Source: Leifsonia virtsii
GTDB taxonomy: Bacteria; Actinomycetota; Actinomycetes; Actinomycetales; Microbacteriaceae
Reading direction: 5' to 3'
Assembly: GCF_030433675.1 (NCBI RefSeq)
Contig: NZ_JAROCB010000002.1
Location: 744,001-808,000 of the forward strand
DNA: 64,000 nt
Both the position numbers and the translations under genes were made by a program. The notes under the pieces are model-generated. The model made no database searches. It was given only the letters and a program-made list of their open reading frames with translations, and had not been told where the DNA came from. Of the stretch, positions 55,320 through 62,920 are shown piece after piece (the first letter of the stretch is position 1; each line of letters begins with the position of its first letter).

Positions 55320-55423
55320 TATCGTGGCGTGGGCCCGATCTGACCCACATCCGGGGGGTCACGACATTCCGAATGCGTGGAGGCACGGATGAACGGCGGG
55401 TTCCGTGCGGAGATGATGGGCAC

Positions 55424-55771
55424 ATGTCCCTCCGTGTTGTGATCGTCGACGACCACGAACGGTTCCGCGAACAGGCCGCGGAACTGCTCCGCCTGGAGCG
55501 GTTCACGGTCGTGGGCGACACCGACACGGCAGCCAGGGGCGTCGAATTGAGCAGACGGCTGACCCCTGACGTCGTCCTGCTCGACATCGGTCTGCCGGAC
55601 GCCAGCGGCTTCGACGTGGTGCCCGCGATGCGGGCCTTCGGGGCGGCCGTGGTGCTCACCTCGAGCCGATCCGCGACGGACTACGGCAGACGCGTCGCCG
55701 ACAGCGGGGCAGAGGGCTTCATCAGCAAAGAAGAACTGACCGGTGAGGCGATCCGCAGCCTGCTAAGGTAA
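55424..55771 (+). CDS. Receiver-only response regulator
   Basis: 115 aa, one CheY-like receiver domain and nothing else. The acid pocket is VVIVDDHERF, the phosphorylation site Asp54 in VVLLDIGLPDASG, the Thr/Ser switch in VVLTSS and the lysine in FISKEEL. It has no DNA-binding output, so it should act by protein contact or as a phosphate sink. Start ATG 55424; a longer frame to 55373 lacks support. The regulator and kinase genes follow directly. Confidence 0.85.
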   Translation: MSLRVVIVDDHERFREQAAELLRLERFTVVGDTDTAARGVELSRRLTPDVVLLDIGLPDASGFDVVPAMRAFGAAVVLTSSRSATDYGRRVADSGAEGFISKEELTGEAIRSLLR

Positions 55772-55775
55772 GCGC
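55764..55775 (+). promoter_or_regulatory. Leaderless promoter of the LuxR-type regulator (-10 TAAGGT)
   Basis: TAAGGT (55764-55769) overlaps the upstream stop codon and is 6 nt before GTG 55776. Confidence 0.5.
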
Positions 55776-56459
55776 GTGAGCGGGGGACAGACAGATGGTT
55801 CCCGCGCGCTCCGGGTGGCCGTCGCCGACGATGCAGTGCTGCTGCGTGAAGGGATCGGTCAGATCCTGCGTGCGGGCGGCATGGAGGTCGTCGCGTCCGT
55901 CGACACCGCCGAGGAACTCCTCGGGACGGTGGCGGACGACGACGGCATCGACGCCATCGTGCTCGACATCAAGATGCCGCCGACGCACACCGACGAGGGC
56001 CTCCGGGCGCTGGAGCGGCTGCGGGCCGGCGGCAACCGCTCCGGAGTGCTGCTGCTCTCCATGTACACGACCGCGTCGTACGCGATCCGCGCGATGAGCG
56101 CGGGCAGCGGCACCGGCTACCTCCTGAAGGACCGGGTGGCCGACGCCGACACGCTGGTCAGCGCCGTGCGCACGGTCGCCCGCGGCGGTTCCGTCGTCGA
56201 CCCGGAGGTGGTGCAGCTGCTCGTGAGCGCCCGCTCCTCGGAGGCCGCGGTCGAGTCGCTGTCCGCCCGCGAACGCGACGTGCTGCGGCTCATGGCCGAG
56301 GGCAAGTCGAACGTCGGCATCGCCGGCGACCTGCACCTCAGCCTCCGCACGGTGGAGTCGCACATCGGCCACATCATGGCCAAGCTCGGCGTGGAGGACT
56401 CCGCCGAGGGCCATCGCAGGGTGCTCGCCGTGCTGCGGTTCCTCGGCCGGGACGCCTGA
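55776..56459 (+). CDS. NarL/LuxR-family response regulator
   Basis: 227 aa DNA-binding response regulator. The receiver domain has VAVADDAVLL and the phosphorylated Asp64 in IVLDIKMPPT; Lys of YLLKDRV completes the site. The C-terminal HTH (about 160-215) reads LSARERDVLRLMAEGKSN and HLSLRTVESHIGHIMAKLGV. It is the likely partner of the kinase encoded 4 nt downstream. Targets are unknown. Confidence 0.93.
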   Translation: MSGGQTDGSRALRVAVADDAVLLREGIGQILRAGGMEVVASVDTAEELLGTVADDDGIDAIVLDIKMPPTHTDEGLRALERLRAGGNRSGVLLLSMYTTASYAIRAMSAGSGTGYLLKDRVADADTLVSAVRTVARGGSVVDPEVVQLLVSARSSEAAVESLSARERDVLRLMAEGKSNVGIAGDLHLSLRTVESHIGHIMAKLGVEDSAEGHRRVLAVLRFLGRDA

Positions 56460-56463
56460 GCCG

Positions 56464-58245
56464 ATGGACGCCGGACGACCGGCCTTCGCGCGCATCGCCC
56501 TCCGCGCGCTCGCCGTGGCGGTGGCCACCGCCTCCAACGTGATCGCGCAGGTGATCAGCGCGATGACCGGCGACTACGGCCCGCGCCCGGCGGGCCTCGG
56601 CTGGGCCCTCGTCTTCATCTCCGTCGCCATGGTCTACATCGTGTGCGCGGTGATCGCCTGGCGCATCGTGCGCAGCCCCGTCCCGGGCTGGCTGATGGTC
56701 GGCGCGGCGCTGTTCTGGTCGGCCGGCGCCTGGTACCCGCTGGTGCGCCAGTGGGGCTGGGTCTGGCCGTGGCTGGAGGGCGTCACCGACCTGTGGGCCG
56801 TGCTGGTCGGCATCCTGGTGCTCTGCTATCCGACCGGGCGGCTGACCGCACGCTTCGATCGTGTGGTGGTGCTGGCGGTGACCGTCGTGTTCGCCGTCCG
56901 GCTCGGCGGCATCCTGCTGTTCTCCTCCCCGACACCGACCGAGTGCGGATGCGCGACCAACCCGTACGCGGTGCTGCCGAGCGACACCGCCGACTTCTGG
57001 ATGGGCATCGGCTGGCGCGCGGTCGGCCTCGCCCTGATGCTGACGGTCGCCGCACGCCTGATCGCCCGCTGGTTCACGAGCTCCCTCCCGGCCCGGCGCG
57101 TGGCGTTCGTGATGCCGCTGGCCATCCTGCTCTGGTGCTACGGCACGGTCCAGGAATCGCTGAGCTTCGCCCTGGGGTGGGACGGCGGATGGCTGCAATT
57201 CATCCCGCCTGTCGCGATCGCACTCATCCCTCCCGCGTTCGTCGGGGGAGTCATGTACGCCCGCGGTCTCCGCTCCCGCGTCGCCGACCTGGTGATCGTG
57301 GCGCGAGACAAGGTCGACCGGGAGCTGTGGGAGTCGAGCCTCGCCCGCACGCTGCACGACCCGTCGCTGCGGGTGTTCTGGTGGGACGAACCGCTGCAGA
57401 CGTACCAGACCAGCGACGGGAAGCCTGTCCCCGACGCCGGCCCCACCGACCGGCCGGGCCGGTCGACGCTCGCCATCGACTCCGATCAGGGTCCGATCGC
57501 CCTCATCGAGCACGACGTGGCCCTCGCCCAGGACGACCGGCTGCTCGACGCCGTCTCGTCCGCCCTGTTGCTCTCCGTCGACAACGACCGGCTGCGGGAG
57601 CGCCTGCAGCGCACCATCCAGGAGCTGCGGGAGTCGCGCCTGCGCATCGTCGAGGAGGGCTACCTCGCCCGCCGCAGGCTCGAACGCGACCTGCACGACG
57701 GCAGCCAGCAGCAGCTGGTCTCGCTCGCGATCAGCCTGCGGATCGCCACCGCGAAGGCCGAGGCGCACGGCGACGAGGATCTGGCAGGCGACCTCCAGCG
57801 CGCCTCCGGGCAGCTCGCCGACGCGCTGCGCGAACTGCGCGAGCTCGCCCGCGGCATCCACCCGACCGTGCTCACCGACGGCGACCTGCGCTCGGCCATC
57901 GAGGAGCTCGGGATGCGCAGCCACCTGCCCGTCGAGGTGCACGTCGACATGCCGGGGCGGCTGCCGGAGGTCGTCGAGGAGACCATCTACTACTGCGTCT
58001 CCGAGTGCCTCGCGAACGCCGCGAAGCACGCGCGCGCCCGCACCTGCTCGGTCGTGGTCTCGGCCGTCGACTCCACCGTCAGCGTGGTCGTGAAGGACGA
58101 CGGTCAGGGCGGAGCCCGCATCGAGCCCGGCGGCGGCCTCGAGGGGCTGCGCGACCGCGTCGAGGCGGTGTCCGGTCGTGCCGACGTGCGCTCGGTCGAG
58201 GGGCTCGGCACGATCGTGGAGCTGACCATCCCGATCGGCGCCTGA
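56464..58245 (+). CDS. Membrane sensor histidine kinase (HisKA_3 type)
   Basis: 593 aa. The first 280 residues have about eight hydrophobic helices and little external sequence, which suggests sensing within or near the membrane. A linker of about 120 residues follows. The phospho-acceptor His411 is in RRLERDLHDGSQQQLVSLAI, and the ATPase domain has YYCVSECLANAAKHARA and VVKDDGQGGA. This is the NarL-partner kinase class. It completes a three-gene signalling unit with the two response regulators. Confidence 0.92.
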   Translation: MDAGRPAFARIALRALAVAVATASNVIAQVISAMTGDYGPRPAGLGWALVFISVAMVYIVCAVIAWRIVRSPVPGWLMVGAALFWSAGAWYPLVRQWGWVWPWLEGVTDLWAVLVGILVLCYPTGRLTARFDRVVVLAVTVVFAVRLGGILLFSSPTPTECGCATNPYAVLPSDTADFWMGIGWRAVGLALMLTVAARLIARWFTSSLPARRVAFVMPLAILLWCYGTVQESLSFALGWDGGWLQFIPPVAIALIPPAFVGGVMYARGLRSRVADLVIVARDKVDRELWESSLARTLHDPSLRVFWWDEPLQTYQTSDGKPVPDAGPTDRPGRSTLAIDSDQGPIALIEHDVALAQDDRLLDAVSSALLLSVDNDRLRERLQRTIQELRESRLRIVEEGYLARRRLERDLHDGSQQQLVSLAISLRIATAKAEAHGDEDLAGDLQRASGQLADALRELRELARGIHPTVLTDGDLRSAIEELGMRSHLPVEVHVDMPGRLPEVVEETIYYCVSECLANAAKHARARTCSVVVSAVDSTVSVVVKDDGQGGARIEPGGGLEGLRDRVEAVSGRADVRSVEGLGTIVELTIPIGA

Positions 58246-58260
58246 CCCGGCGCCCGCGGC

Positions 58261-58326
58261 GAGTGCTGTGGTTCGGAACGAGTGCGGCCGCTCGAGCGTG
58301 CGCAGACGTTCCGCAGGGCCGCAGTC
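58261..58326. repeat. 66-bp palindromic element, copy D
   Basis: Between the convergent kinase and lipoprotein genes. Ends GAGTGCT and CGCAGTC, core of 38 bp from GGAACG (58275) to CGTTCC (ending 58312). The flanks GGAACGAGTGCG and CGCAGACGTTCC are identical to copy A, while the outer left arm is diverged. Confidence 0.82.
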
Positions 58327-58336
58327 GCGCGGGACC

Positions 58337-58759
58337 CTACTTCGTGGCGGCCTTCGCGGCCCAGACCTGCGCGCCGATGGCGAAGGCGGACCATCCGCCG
58401 GGGCAGCCGAAGGCCTCGGCCGGCAGCCCGTCGACCGGCCACCAACTGTCCTGGATCGCCGGCTTCGGCACCGGGACCTTGTCCTTGCACACCCCGGGCT
58501 TGAGCAGCGTCGGCGACGTGTACGTCATGATGGCCGAGCCGTTCTGGCGGTCGTAGTCGACCCGGATGATCGTGGCGTCGTCCGGCACGAAACCGGGCGA
58601 GCCGAACGCGGAGGTGCCCGCCGCCTTCATGTCCTTCGCCGTGTCGAAGATCTCCGCCTCGACGTGCGGCTCGAACGCGCTCACCACCGAGCATCCGGAG
58701 AGGGTCAGAGCGAGCAGGGAGATCGTCGCGATGACTCCGGCGGTTCGGATGCGGGGCAC
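58337..58759 (-). CDS. Hypothetical lipoprotein
   Basis: 140 aa. The N-terminus is a lipoprotein signal (GVIATISLLALTLSGC) with the lipobox LSGC, so Cys23 should be lipid-modified and the protein held on the outer face of the membrane. The mature part has two further Cys (near 92 and 118) that could form a disulfide. I do not recognise the family. Start GTG 58759 has GGAG 7 nt upstream. It converges on the kinase gene across a 66-bp repeat. Confidence 0.78.
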   Translation of the reverse strand: MPRIRTAGVIATISLLALTLSGCSVVSAFEPHVEAEIFDTAKDMKAAGTSAFGSPGFVPDDATIIRVDYDRQNGSAIMTYTSPTLLKPGVCKDKVPVPKPAIQDSWWPVDGLPAEAFGCPGGWSAFAIGAQVWAAKAATK

Positions 58760-58822
58760 GGGCAGCTCCAGGGAAAGCGGACAGGGTCTGTTAACGCAGT
58801 GAACACTACGTGGCTGAGCGAA

Positions 58823-59209
58823 TCATCGGCCGGAGGGATGATTCCCCCCACCCTCATCCCACGGTACAGCCCCGTCGAGCCGCGCGGCGCGCAGGTCGAC
58901 GCGGTACGGCGCGTCCCCGCCGCCGAGCAGCGGTGTGCCCTCCGCCCGGTAGTGCTGCAGGGCGAGGTGCTCGTGGTTCGCGGGAGGGTGGCCGCTCGCC
59001 CGCACCACGCGCCACCACGGCACGTCGCCGCCGTAGTACGCCATGACCTGGCCGACCATGCGGGCCGCCCGGGAGCCGAGCGTCGCGGCGACGTCGCCGT
59101 AGGTCATCACGCGGCCCGGCGGGATGGCGTCGACCACCTCCAGGACGCGCTCGACGAAGGAACCGGGCCCGTCGTCCGTGCCCGCCCGGTCGTCAGAGAT
59201 CGAGGGCAC
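58823..59209 (-). CDS. Alkyltransferase-like protein (ATL)
   Basis: 128 aa with the MGMT/Ada DNA-binding domain: VVDAIPPGRVMTYGDVAATLGS is its helix-turn-helix, and VGQVMAYYGGDVPWWRVVRASGH the active-site region. The methyl-accepting PCHRV is PWWRV, so Trp65 replaces Cys. ATLs bind O6-alkylguanine and flag it for nucleotide excision repair instead of repairing it directly. GTG 59209 overlaps the end of the upstream GNAT gene by 17 nt, so the two are co-transcribed. Confidence 0.9.
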   Translation of the reverse strand: MPSISDDRAGTDDGPGSFVERVLEVVDAIPPGRVMTYGDVAATLGSRAARMVGQVMAYYGGDVPWWRVVRASGHPPANHEHLALQHYRAEGTPLLGGGDAPYRVDLRAARLDGAVPWDEGGGNHPSGR

Positions 59210-59645
59210 CGATCGTCTCGCCGTACTGCGTCTCGCCGATCGGCTGGAAGCCGCTGCGGAGGAAGAACTGCTCGGGGCCGAGCTCGCCGGACTCCCAGAT
59301 GACGTAGAGGCGCTCGTGGCCGCGGGCGCGGGCCTCGTCGGCCAGGGCGCGCACGGCGAAGGTGCCGATGCCGCGGCCCTGGTCGTCCGCGTCCACGTTG
59401 ATGCGCCAGAGGATGGCCTTGAACTCCTCGTGCTCGGCGTTGGGGTCGAAGCTGCCCATGACGAACGCGACGACCTCGTCGCCGTCGAGCACGACGCGCT
59501 GCCACGAGGTGGTCGGGTCGGGGATGGCCGCAGCGGCCGAGTAGGAGACCGGAGCCACGAACTGCTCCTGGCCGGGCTTCAGTGTGAGCGCGTTCGCCGC
59601 CACCACGTTCCGTGCGCTCAACTCTTCCAGTCTCAACTCAGCCAT
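59193..59645 (-). CDS. GNAT family N-acetyltransferase
   Basis: 150 aa single-domain acetyltransferase. The acetyl-CoA binding segment is INVDADDQGRGIGTFAVRAL and the C-terminal part HERLYVIWESGELGPEQFFL ends in a typical GFQPIGE. It resembles diamine/spermine-type GNATs, but the substrate is not established. ATG 59645 is preferred over 59693 because TACCCT lies 6 nt upstream. Confidence 0.83.
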   Translation of the reverse strand: MAELRLEELSARNVVAANALTLKPGQEQFVAPVSYSAAAAIPDPTTSWQRVVLDGDEVVAFVMGSFDPNAEHEEFKAILWRINVDADDQGRGIGTFAVRALADEARARGHERLYVIWESGELGPEQFFLRSGFQPIGETQYGETIGALDL

Positions 59646-59651
59646 GACGAA

Positions 59652-59657
59652 AGGGTA
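59652..59657 (-). promoter_or_regulatory. Leaderless promoter of the GNAT-ATL pair (-10 TACCCT)
   Basis: TACCCT on the minus strand, 6 nt before ATG 59645. Confidence 0.5.
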
Positions 59658-59749
59658 ACGTGCGCGGGCGACCGCGGCATAGCTCGGCCGCAACCCGACG
59701 GTTCGCCGGGAGAAAGTGTCTCGATGTCAAGATAGTTGCCGCGAGCGGG

Positions 59750-59755
59750 TAAGCT
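59750..59755 (+). promoter_or_regulatory. -10 box of icd
   Basis: TAAGCT 36 nt before the icd ribosome site and start region; expected leader about 30 nt with CAGGAGAA. No -35 recognised. Confidence 0.45.
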
Positions 59756-59791
59756 GTCGTCGGCTGAAACGGCAGACACCCCAGGAGAACC

Positions 59792-61006
59792 ATGGACAAG
59801 ATCAAGGTTGACGGAACGGTCGTCGAACTCGACGGCGACGAGATGACTCGCATCATCTGGAAGGCCATCAAAGACTCCCTCATCCACCCGTACCTCGACG
59901 TGAACCTCGAGTACTACGACCTCGGCATCCAGAAGCGCGACGAGACCGACGACCAGATCACCATCGACGCGGCGCACGCCATCCAGAAGCACGGCGTCGG
60001 CGTGAAGTGCGCGACGATCACGCCCGACGAGGCGCGCGTCGAGGAGTTCGGCCTGAAGAAGATGTGGCGGAGCCCGAACGGCACGATCCGCAACATCCTC
60101 GGCGGCGTCGTGTTCCGCGAGCCGATCATCATCTCGAACATCCCGCGGCTGGTCCCGGGCTGGAACAAGCCGATCGTCATCGGCCGTCACGCCTTCGGCG
60201 ACCAGTACCGTGCGACGGACTTCGTCTTCGACGGCCCCGGGACGCTGACCATGAGCTTCCAGCCGGCCGACGGCGGCGAGGCGCAGTCGTTCGAGATCTA
60301 CCAGGCGCCCGGCGCCGGCGTCGCGATGGGCATGTACAACCAGGACGCGTCCATCCGCGACTTCGCCCGCGCCTCCTTCAACTACGGCCTCGACCGTCAG
60401 TACCCGGTGTACCTCTCCACCAAGAACACGATCCTGAAGGCCTACGACGGCCGCTTCAAGGACCTGTTCCAGGAGGTCTTCGACACCGAGTACAAGGAGA
60501 AGTTCGACGCCGCCGGCCTCACCTACGAGCACCGCCTGATCGACGACATGGTCGCCTCCAGCCTCAAGTGGGAGGGCGGCTACGTCTGGGCCTGCAAGAA
60601 CTACGACGGCGACGTCCAGTCCGACACGGTCGCGCAGGGCTTCGGCTCGCTCGGCCTGATGACCTCGGTGCTGACCACCCCGGACGGCTCCGTCGTCGAG
60701 GCGGAGGCCGCGCACGGCACGGTGACCCGCCACTACCGCCAGTACCAGCAGGGCAAGCCCACCTCCACCAACCCGATCGCCTCGATCTTCGCCTGGACGC
60801 GCGGCCTCGCGCACCGCGGGAAGCTCGACGGCAACCAGGAGCTGATCGACTTCACCCACACCCTCGAGGACGTCGTGGTGAAGACGGTCGAGGAGGGCAA
60901 GATGACCAAGGACCTCGCGCTCCTGGTCGGCCCGGACCAGAAGTACCTCACGACGGAGGAGTTCCTGGACGCGATCGCCGAGAACCTGAAGGCCCGCCTC
61001 TCCTGA
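59792..61006 (+). CDS. icd: NADP-dependent isocitrate dehydrogenase (homodimeric type)
   Basis: TCA-cycle enzyme converting isocitrate to 2-oxoglutarate. [13 protein letters not shown] is the start of the eukaryote-like (type II) family, [14 protein letters not shown] binds isocitrate, [20 protein letters not shown] carries metal ligands and [15 protein letters not shown] contacts NADP. At 404 aa it is the dimeric rather than the 740-aa monomeric enzyme found in several other actinobacteria. The ATG follows GGAGAA. Confidence 0.95.
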   Translation: MDKIKVDGTVVELDGDEMTRIIWKAIKDSLIHPYLDVNLEYYDLGIQKRDETDDQITIDAAHAIQKHGVGVKCATITPDEARVEEFGLKKMWRSPNGTIRNILGGVVFREPIIISNIPRLVPGWNKPIVIGRHAFGDQYRATDFVFDGPGTLTMSFQPADGGEAQSFEIYQAPGAGVAMGMYNQDASIRDFARASFNYGLDRQYPVYLSTKNTILKAYDGRFKDLFQEVFDTEYKEKFDAAGLTYEHRLIDDMVASSLKWEGGYVWACKNYDGDVQSDTVAQGFGSLGLMTSVLTTPDGSVVEAEAAHGTVTRHYRQYQQGKPTSTNPIASIFAWTRGLAHRGKLDGNQELIDFTHTLEDVVVKTVEEGKMTKDLALLVGPDQKYLTTEEFLDAIAENLKARLS

Positions 61007-61020
61007 CCCTCGCCCGCCAC

Positions 61021-61073
61021 ATTCGTGCCGAATGTGCGCAATCCCTCACGGATAGCGCACATTCGGCACGAAT
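61021..61073. terminator. Bidirectional terminator between icd and the convergent SDR gene
   Basis: Perfect 19-bp stem (61021-61039 with 61055-61073) with a 15-nt loop, 14 nt after the icd stop. Confidence 0.85.
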
Positions 61074-61083
61074 CGTTAACGGG

Positions 61084-61872
61084 TCAGCGGGCGGTCCAGC
61101 CGCCGTCGATGGGGACGGTCACCCCGGTGATGAGCGACGCGGAGGGGGAGGCCAGGAACGCGACGGCGCCTGACACCTCGCGCGGCTGACCGATGCGGTG
61201 CAGCGCGGCGATGCGGTCGACCGTGTCGGCCCGGAACGCGTCGTCCGAAAGCGCGGCGGCGGTGCCGTCGGTCTCGACGAAGGTCGGTGCCACCGCGTTC
61301 ACCCGGATGCCGTACTGCCCCCACTCCACGGCGAGGCAGCGGGTGAGGTGCACGACCGCGGCCTTCGCGCTGCAGTACGACGACTCGCCGGGGAGGGCGA
61401 CGAGCCCGGCCTGCGAGGCGATGTTCACGATCGCGCCGCCGCCGTGTCCGCGCATGTGCTTCGCCAGATGCTGCGAGAGGAAGAACGTCGACCGCGTGTT
61501 GAGCTGCCAGACGCGCTCGAAGTCCTCCTCGGTGACCTCGAGCGCCGGGGCGTCGATGCCGCCGCCCGCGTTGTTGATCAGGATGTCGATCGGTCCATGC
61601 TCGGCGATCGCGCCGTCGATCGCGGAGCGGCAGGCGGCGAGGTCGAGCACGTCCATGCGGATCGCCGAGGCCTGGACGCCGAACGCGCGCAGCTCCCCGA
61701 CGAGCCCGGCGGCCCCATCGGGGTCGCGGACGCCGAGGACGACGTCGGCGCCCTGGCCGGCGAGTTCGAGCGCGATCTCCCGCCCGAGGCCTCGGCTGGC
61801 GGCGGTGACGAGGGCGCGGGAGCCGGTGAGCGAGAAGAGCGTGCGGGTGGCGGCGGGTGTGGAGTCGGTCAT
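61084..61872 (-). CDS. SDR-family oxidoreductase, sugar-dehydrogenase-like
   Basis: 262 aa classical SDR. The cofactor motif is TAASRGLG (23-30), NNAGGG (100-105), Ser153, and the catalytic SYCSAK (Y166, K170). It ends in ITGVTVPIDGGWTAR, as in gluconate or sugar dehydrogenases. The position behind a DeoR regulator and opposite a sugar-type binding protein suggests a role in carbohydrate breakdown; substrate unknown. TACGCT 6 nt before ATG 61872 gives it its own leaderless promoter. Confidence 0.87.
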   Translation of the reverse strand: MTDSTPAATRTLFSLTGSRALVTAASRGLGREIALELAGQGADVVLGVRDPDGAAGLVGELRAFGVQASAIRMDVLDLAACRSAIDGAIAEHGPIDILINNAGGGIDAPALEVTEEDFERVWQLNTRSTFFLSQHLAKHMRGHGGGAIVNIASQAGLVALPGESSYCSAKAAVVHLTRCLAVEWGQYGIRVNAVAPTFVETDGTAAALSDDAFRADTVDRIAALHRIGQPREVSGAVAFLASPSASLITGVTVPIDGGWTAR

Positions 61873-61878
61873 GCCAGG

Positions 61879-61884
61879 AGCGTA
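61879..61884 (-). promoter_or_regulatory. Leaderless promoter of the SDR gene (-10 TACGCT)
   Basis: TACGCT on the minus strand, 6 nt before ATG 61872 and inside the 25-bp gap after the DeoR gene. Confidence 0.45.
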
Positions 61885-61897
61885 GCCCCGCGCCGGG

Positions 61898-62743
61898 TCA
61901 TAGCCCGATCAGCCGACGCTCGGAGGCGGTCTCCTCGCCGGCGACGAGCACCTCGACGCCGGCGCGCTCGAGTGCCTCGGCGAGCTCGGCTGGCGGCTCC
62001 GCATCCGTGACGAGGTAGTCGGCCCGGTCGAGCTCCGCGATCTGCGCGAACAGCGGCTCGGTGAACTTCGAGGAGTCGGCGAGGATGGCGACGCGTCCCG
62101 AGCGCTCCATCATCTCGCCCATCATCACGGCCTCCGACAGGTTGCTCGTCGTGTAGCCGCCGGGAGCGGAGACGGCGCCGACCGAGATGAGCGCGAGGTC
62201 GCAGCGCAGCTGGAGGTCGCGGCCGCCCTGCAGCTGGAGGCTGACCGGCCCGACGGTGGCCTGGCCGGTGAGGCGGACCGTGCCGCCGAAGAAGTAGAGG
62301 TCGCGCACGATCTTCGGCGAGATCTCGCTGGGGATCCGGAGGTTGTTCGTCGCGATGGTGAGGTCGCGGAGCTCGCCGAGGTGGCGGACCGCCGCGAGCG
62401 TCGTGGTGCCGGCGTTGATCATGAGCACGGAGTTGCTGCTCACCAGGGTGGCCGCCAGGGCGCCGATCCTGTCCTTCTCGTCGGTGTGCATCTGCAGCCG
62501 GACGTCGAGCTTCTTCTCCACGCCGGCGACCGCGTCGACGCTCACCGCGCCGCCGTGCGTGCGCACGACCAGGCCCTCCTGGTGGAGCTGCTGCAGGTCG
62601 CGGCGCACGGTGTCGGGGGAGACGTCGAATCGTTCGGCGAGCTCCGAGACGGTGACCTGCTCCGCCTGCGAGACGTACGCCACCAGTTCGGCCTTCCGGC
62701 CGGCCGGGAGGCGCCCTGATGCGGATGACATTCGTTTGACCAC
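61898..62743 (-). CDS. DeoR/GlpR-family transcriptional regulator
   Basis: 281 aa sugar-responsive regulator. The N-terminal winged HTH has VSELAERFDVSPDTVRRDLQ, then LHQEGLVVRTHGGAV, the DeoR signature. The C-terminal domain (about 85-240, LMINAGTTTLAAVRHL, ILADSSKF) binds sugar phosphates in the family. Start GTG 62743, with an ATG 12 nt downstream as alternative. It is divergent from the ABC binding-protein gene and probably controls it from the intervening region. Confidence 0.9.
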   Translation of the reverse strand: MVKRMSSASGRLPAGRKAELVAYVSQAEQVTVSELAERFDVSPDTVRRDLQQLHQEGLVVRTHGGAVSVDAVAGVEKKLDVRLQMHTDEKDRIGALAATLVSSNSVLMINAGTTTLAAVRHLGELRDLTIATNNLRIPSEISPKIVRDLYFFGGTVRLTGQATVGPVSLQLQGGRDLQLRCDLALISVGAVSAPGGYTTSNLSEAVMMGEMMERSGRVAILADSSKFTEPLFAQIAELDRADYLVTDAEPPAELAEALERAGVEVLVAGEETASERRLIGL

Positions 62744-62816
62744 GCATCATTCTTAACAGGATTTGCGGGTTTGTGCCAGCTTTTCGTCGGTTTTCGCCGA
62801 TTTGGCGGATTTGCTC

Positions 62817-62846
62817 TTGCAGTATCCGCAGAGCCGTGCGTAAAAT
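62817..62846 (+). promoter_or_regulatory. Promoter of the sugar ABC transporter operon
   Basis: TTGCAG (62817-62822) and TAAAAT (62841-62846) with an 18-bp spacer, in an AT-rich divergent region. Transcription should start near 62853. Confidence 0.68.
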
Positions 62847-62872
62847 CGCATCAGTCCGCACAAATCGGTAAT

Positions 62873-62901
62873 TTCAAGCATATTCAAGCAGAATCTTGAA
62901 T
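62873..62901. promoter_or_regulatory. Candidate DeoR operator
   Basis: TTCAAGCA occurs twice 10 bp apart (62873-62880, 62883-62890), and the second copy forms a perfect inverted repeat ATTCAAG-N6-CTTGAAT (62882-62901). It lies downstream of the expected transcription start and before the ribosome site, a position that blocks elongation. Confidence 0.55.
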
Positions 62902-62920
62902 GCCCTCGGATAGGAGAACG

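Noticed and set aside
55249-55456. 70-residue N-terminal extension of the PLP-barrel protein
   Set aside because: It would run through the divergent control region into the response-regulator start; ATG 55246 has a clear GAGGAG site.
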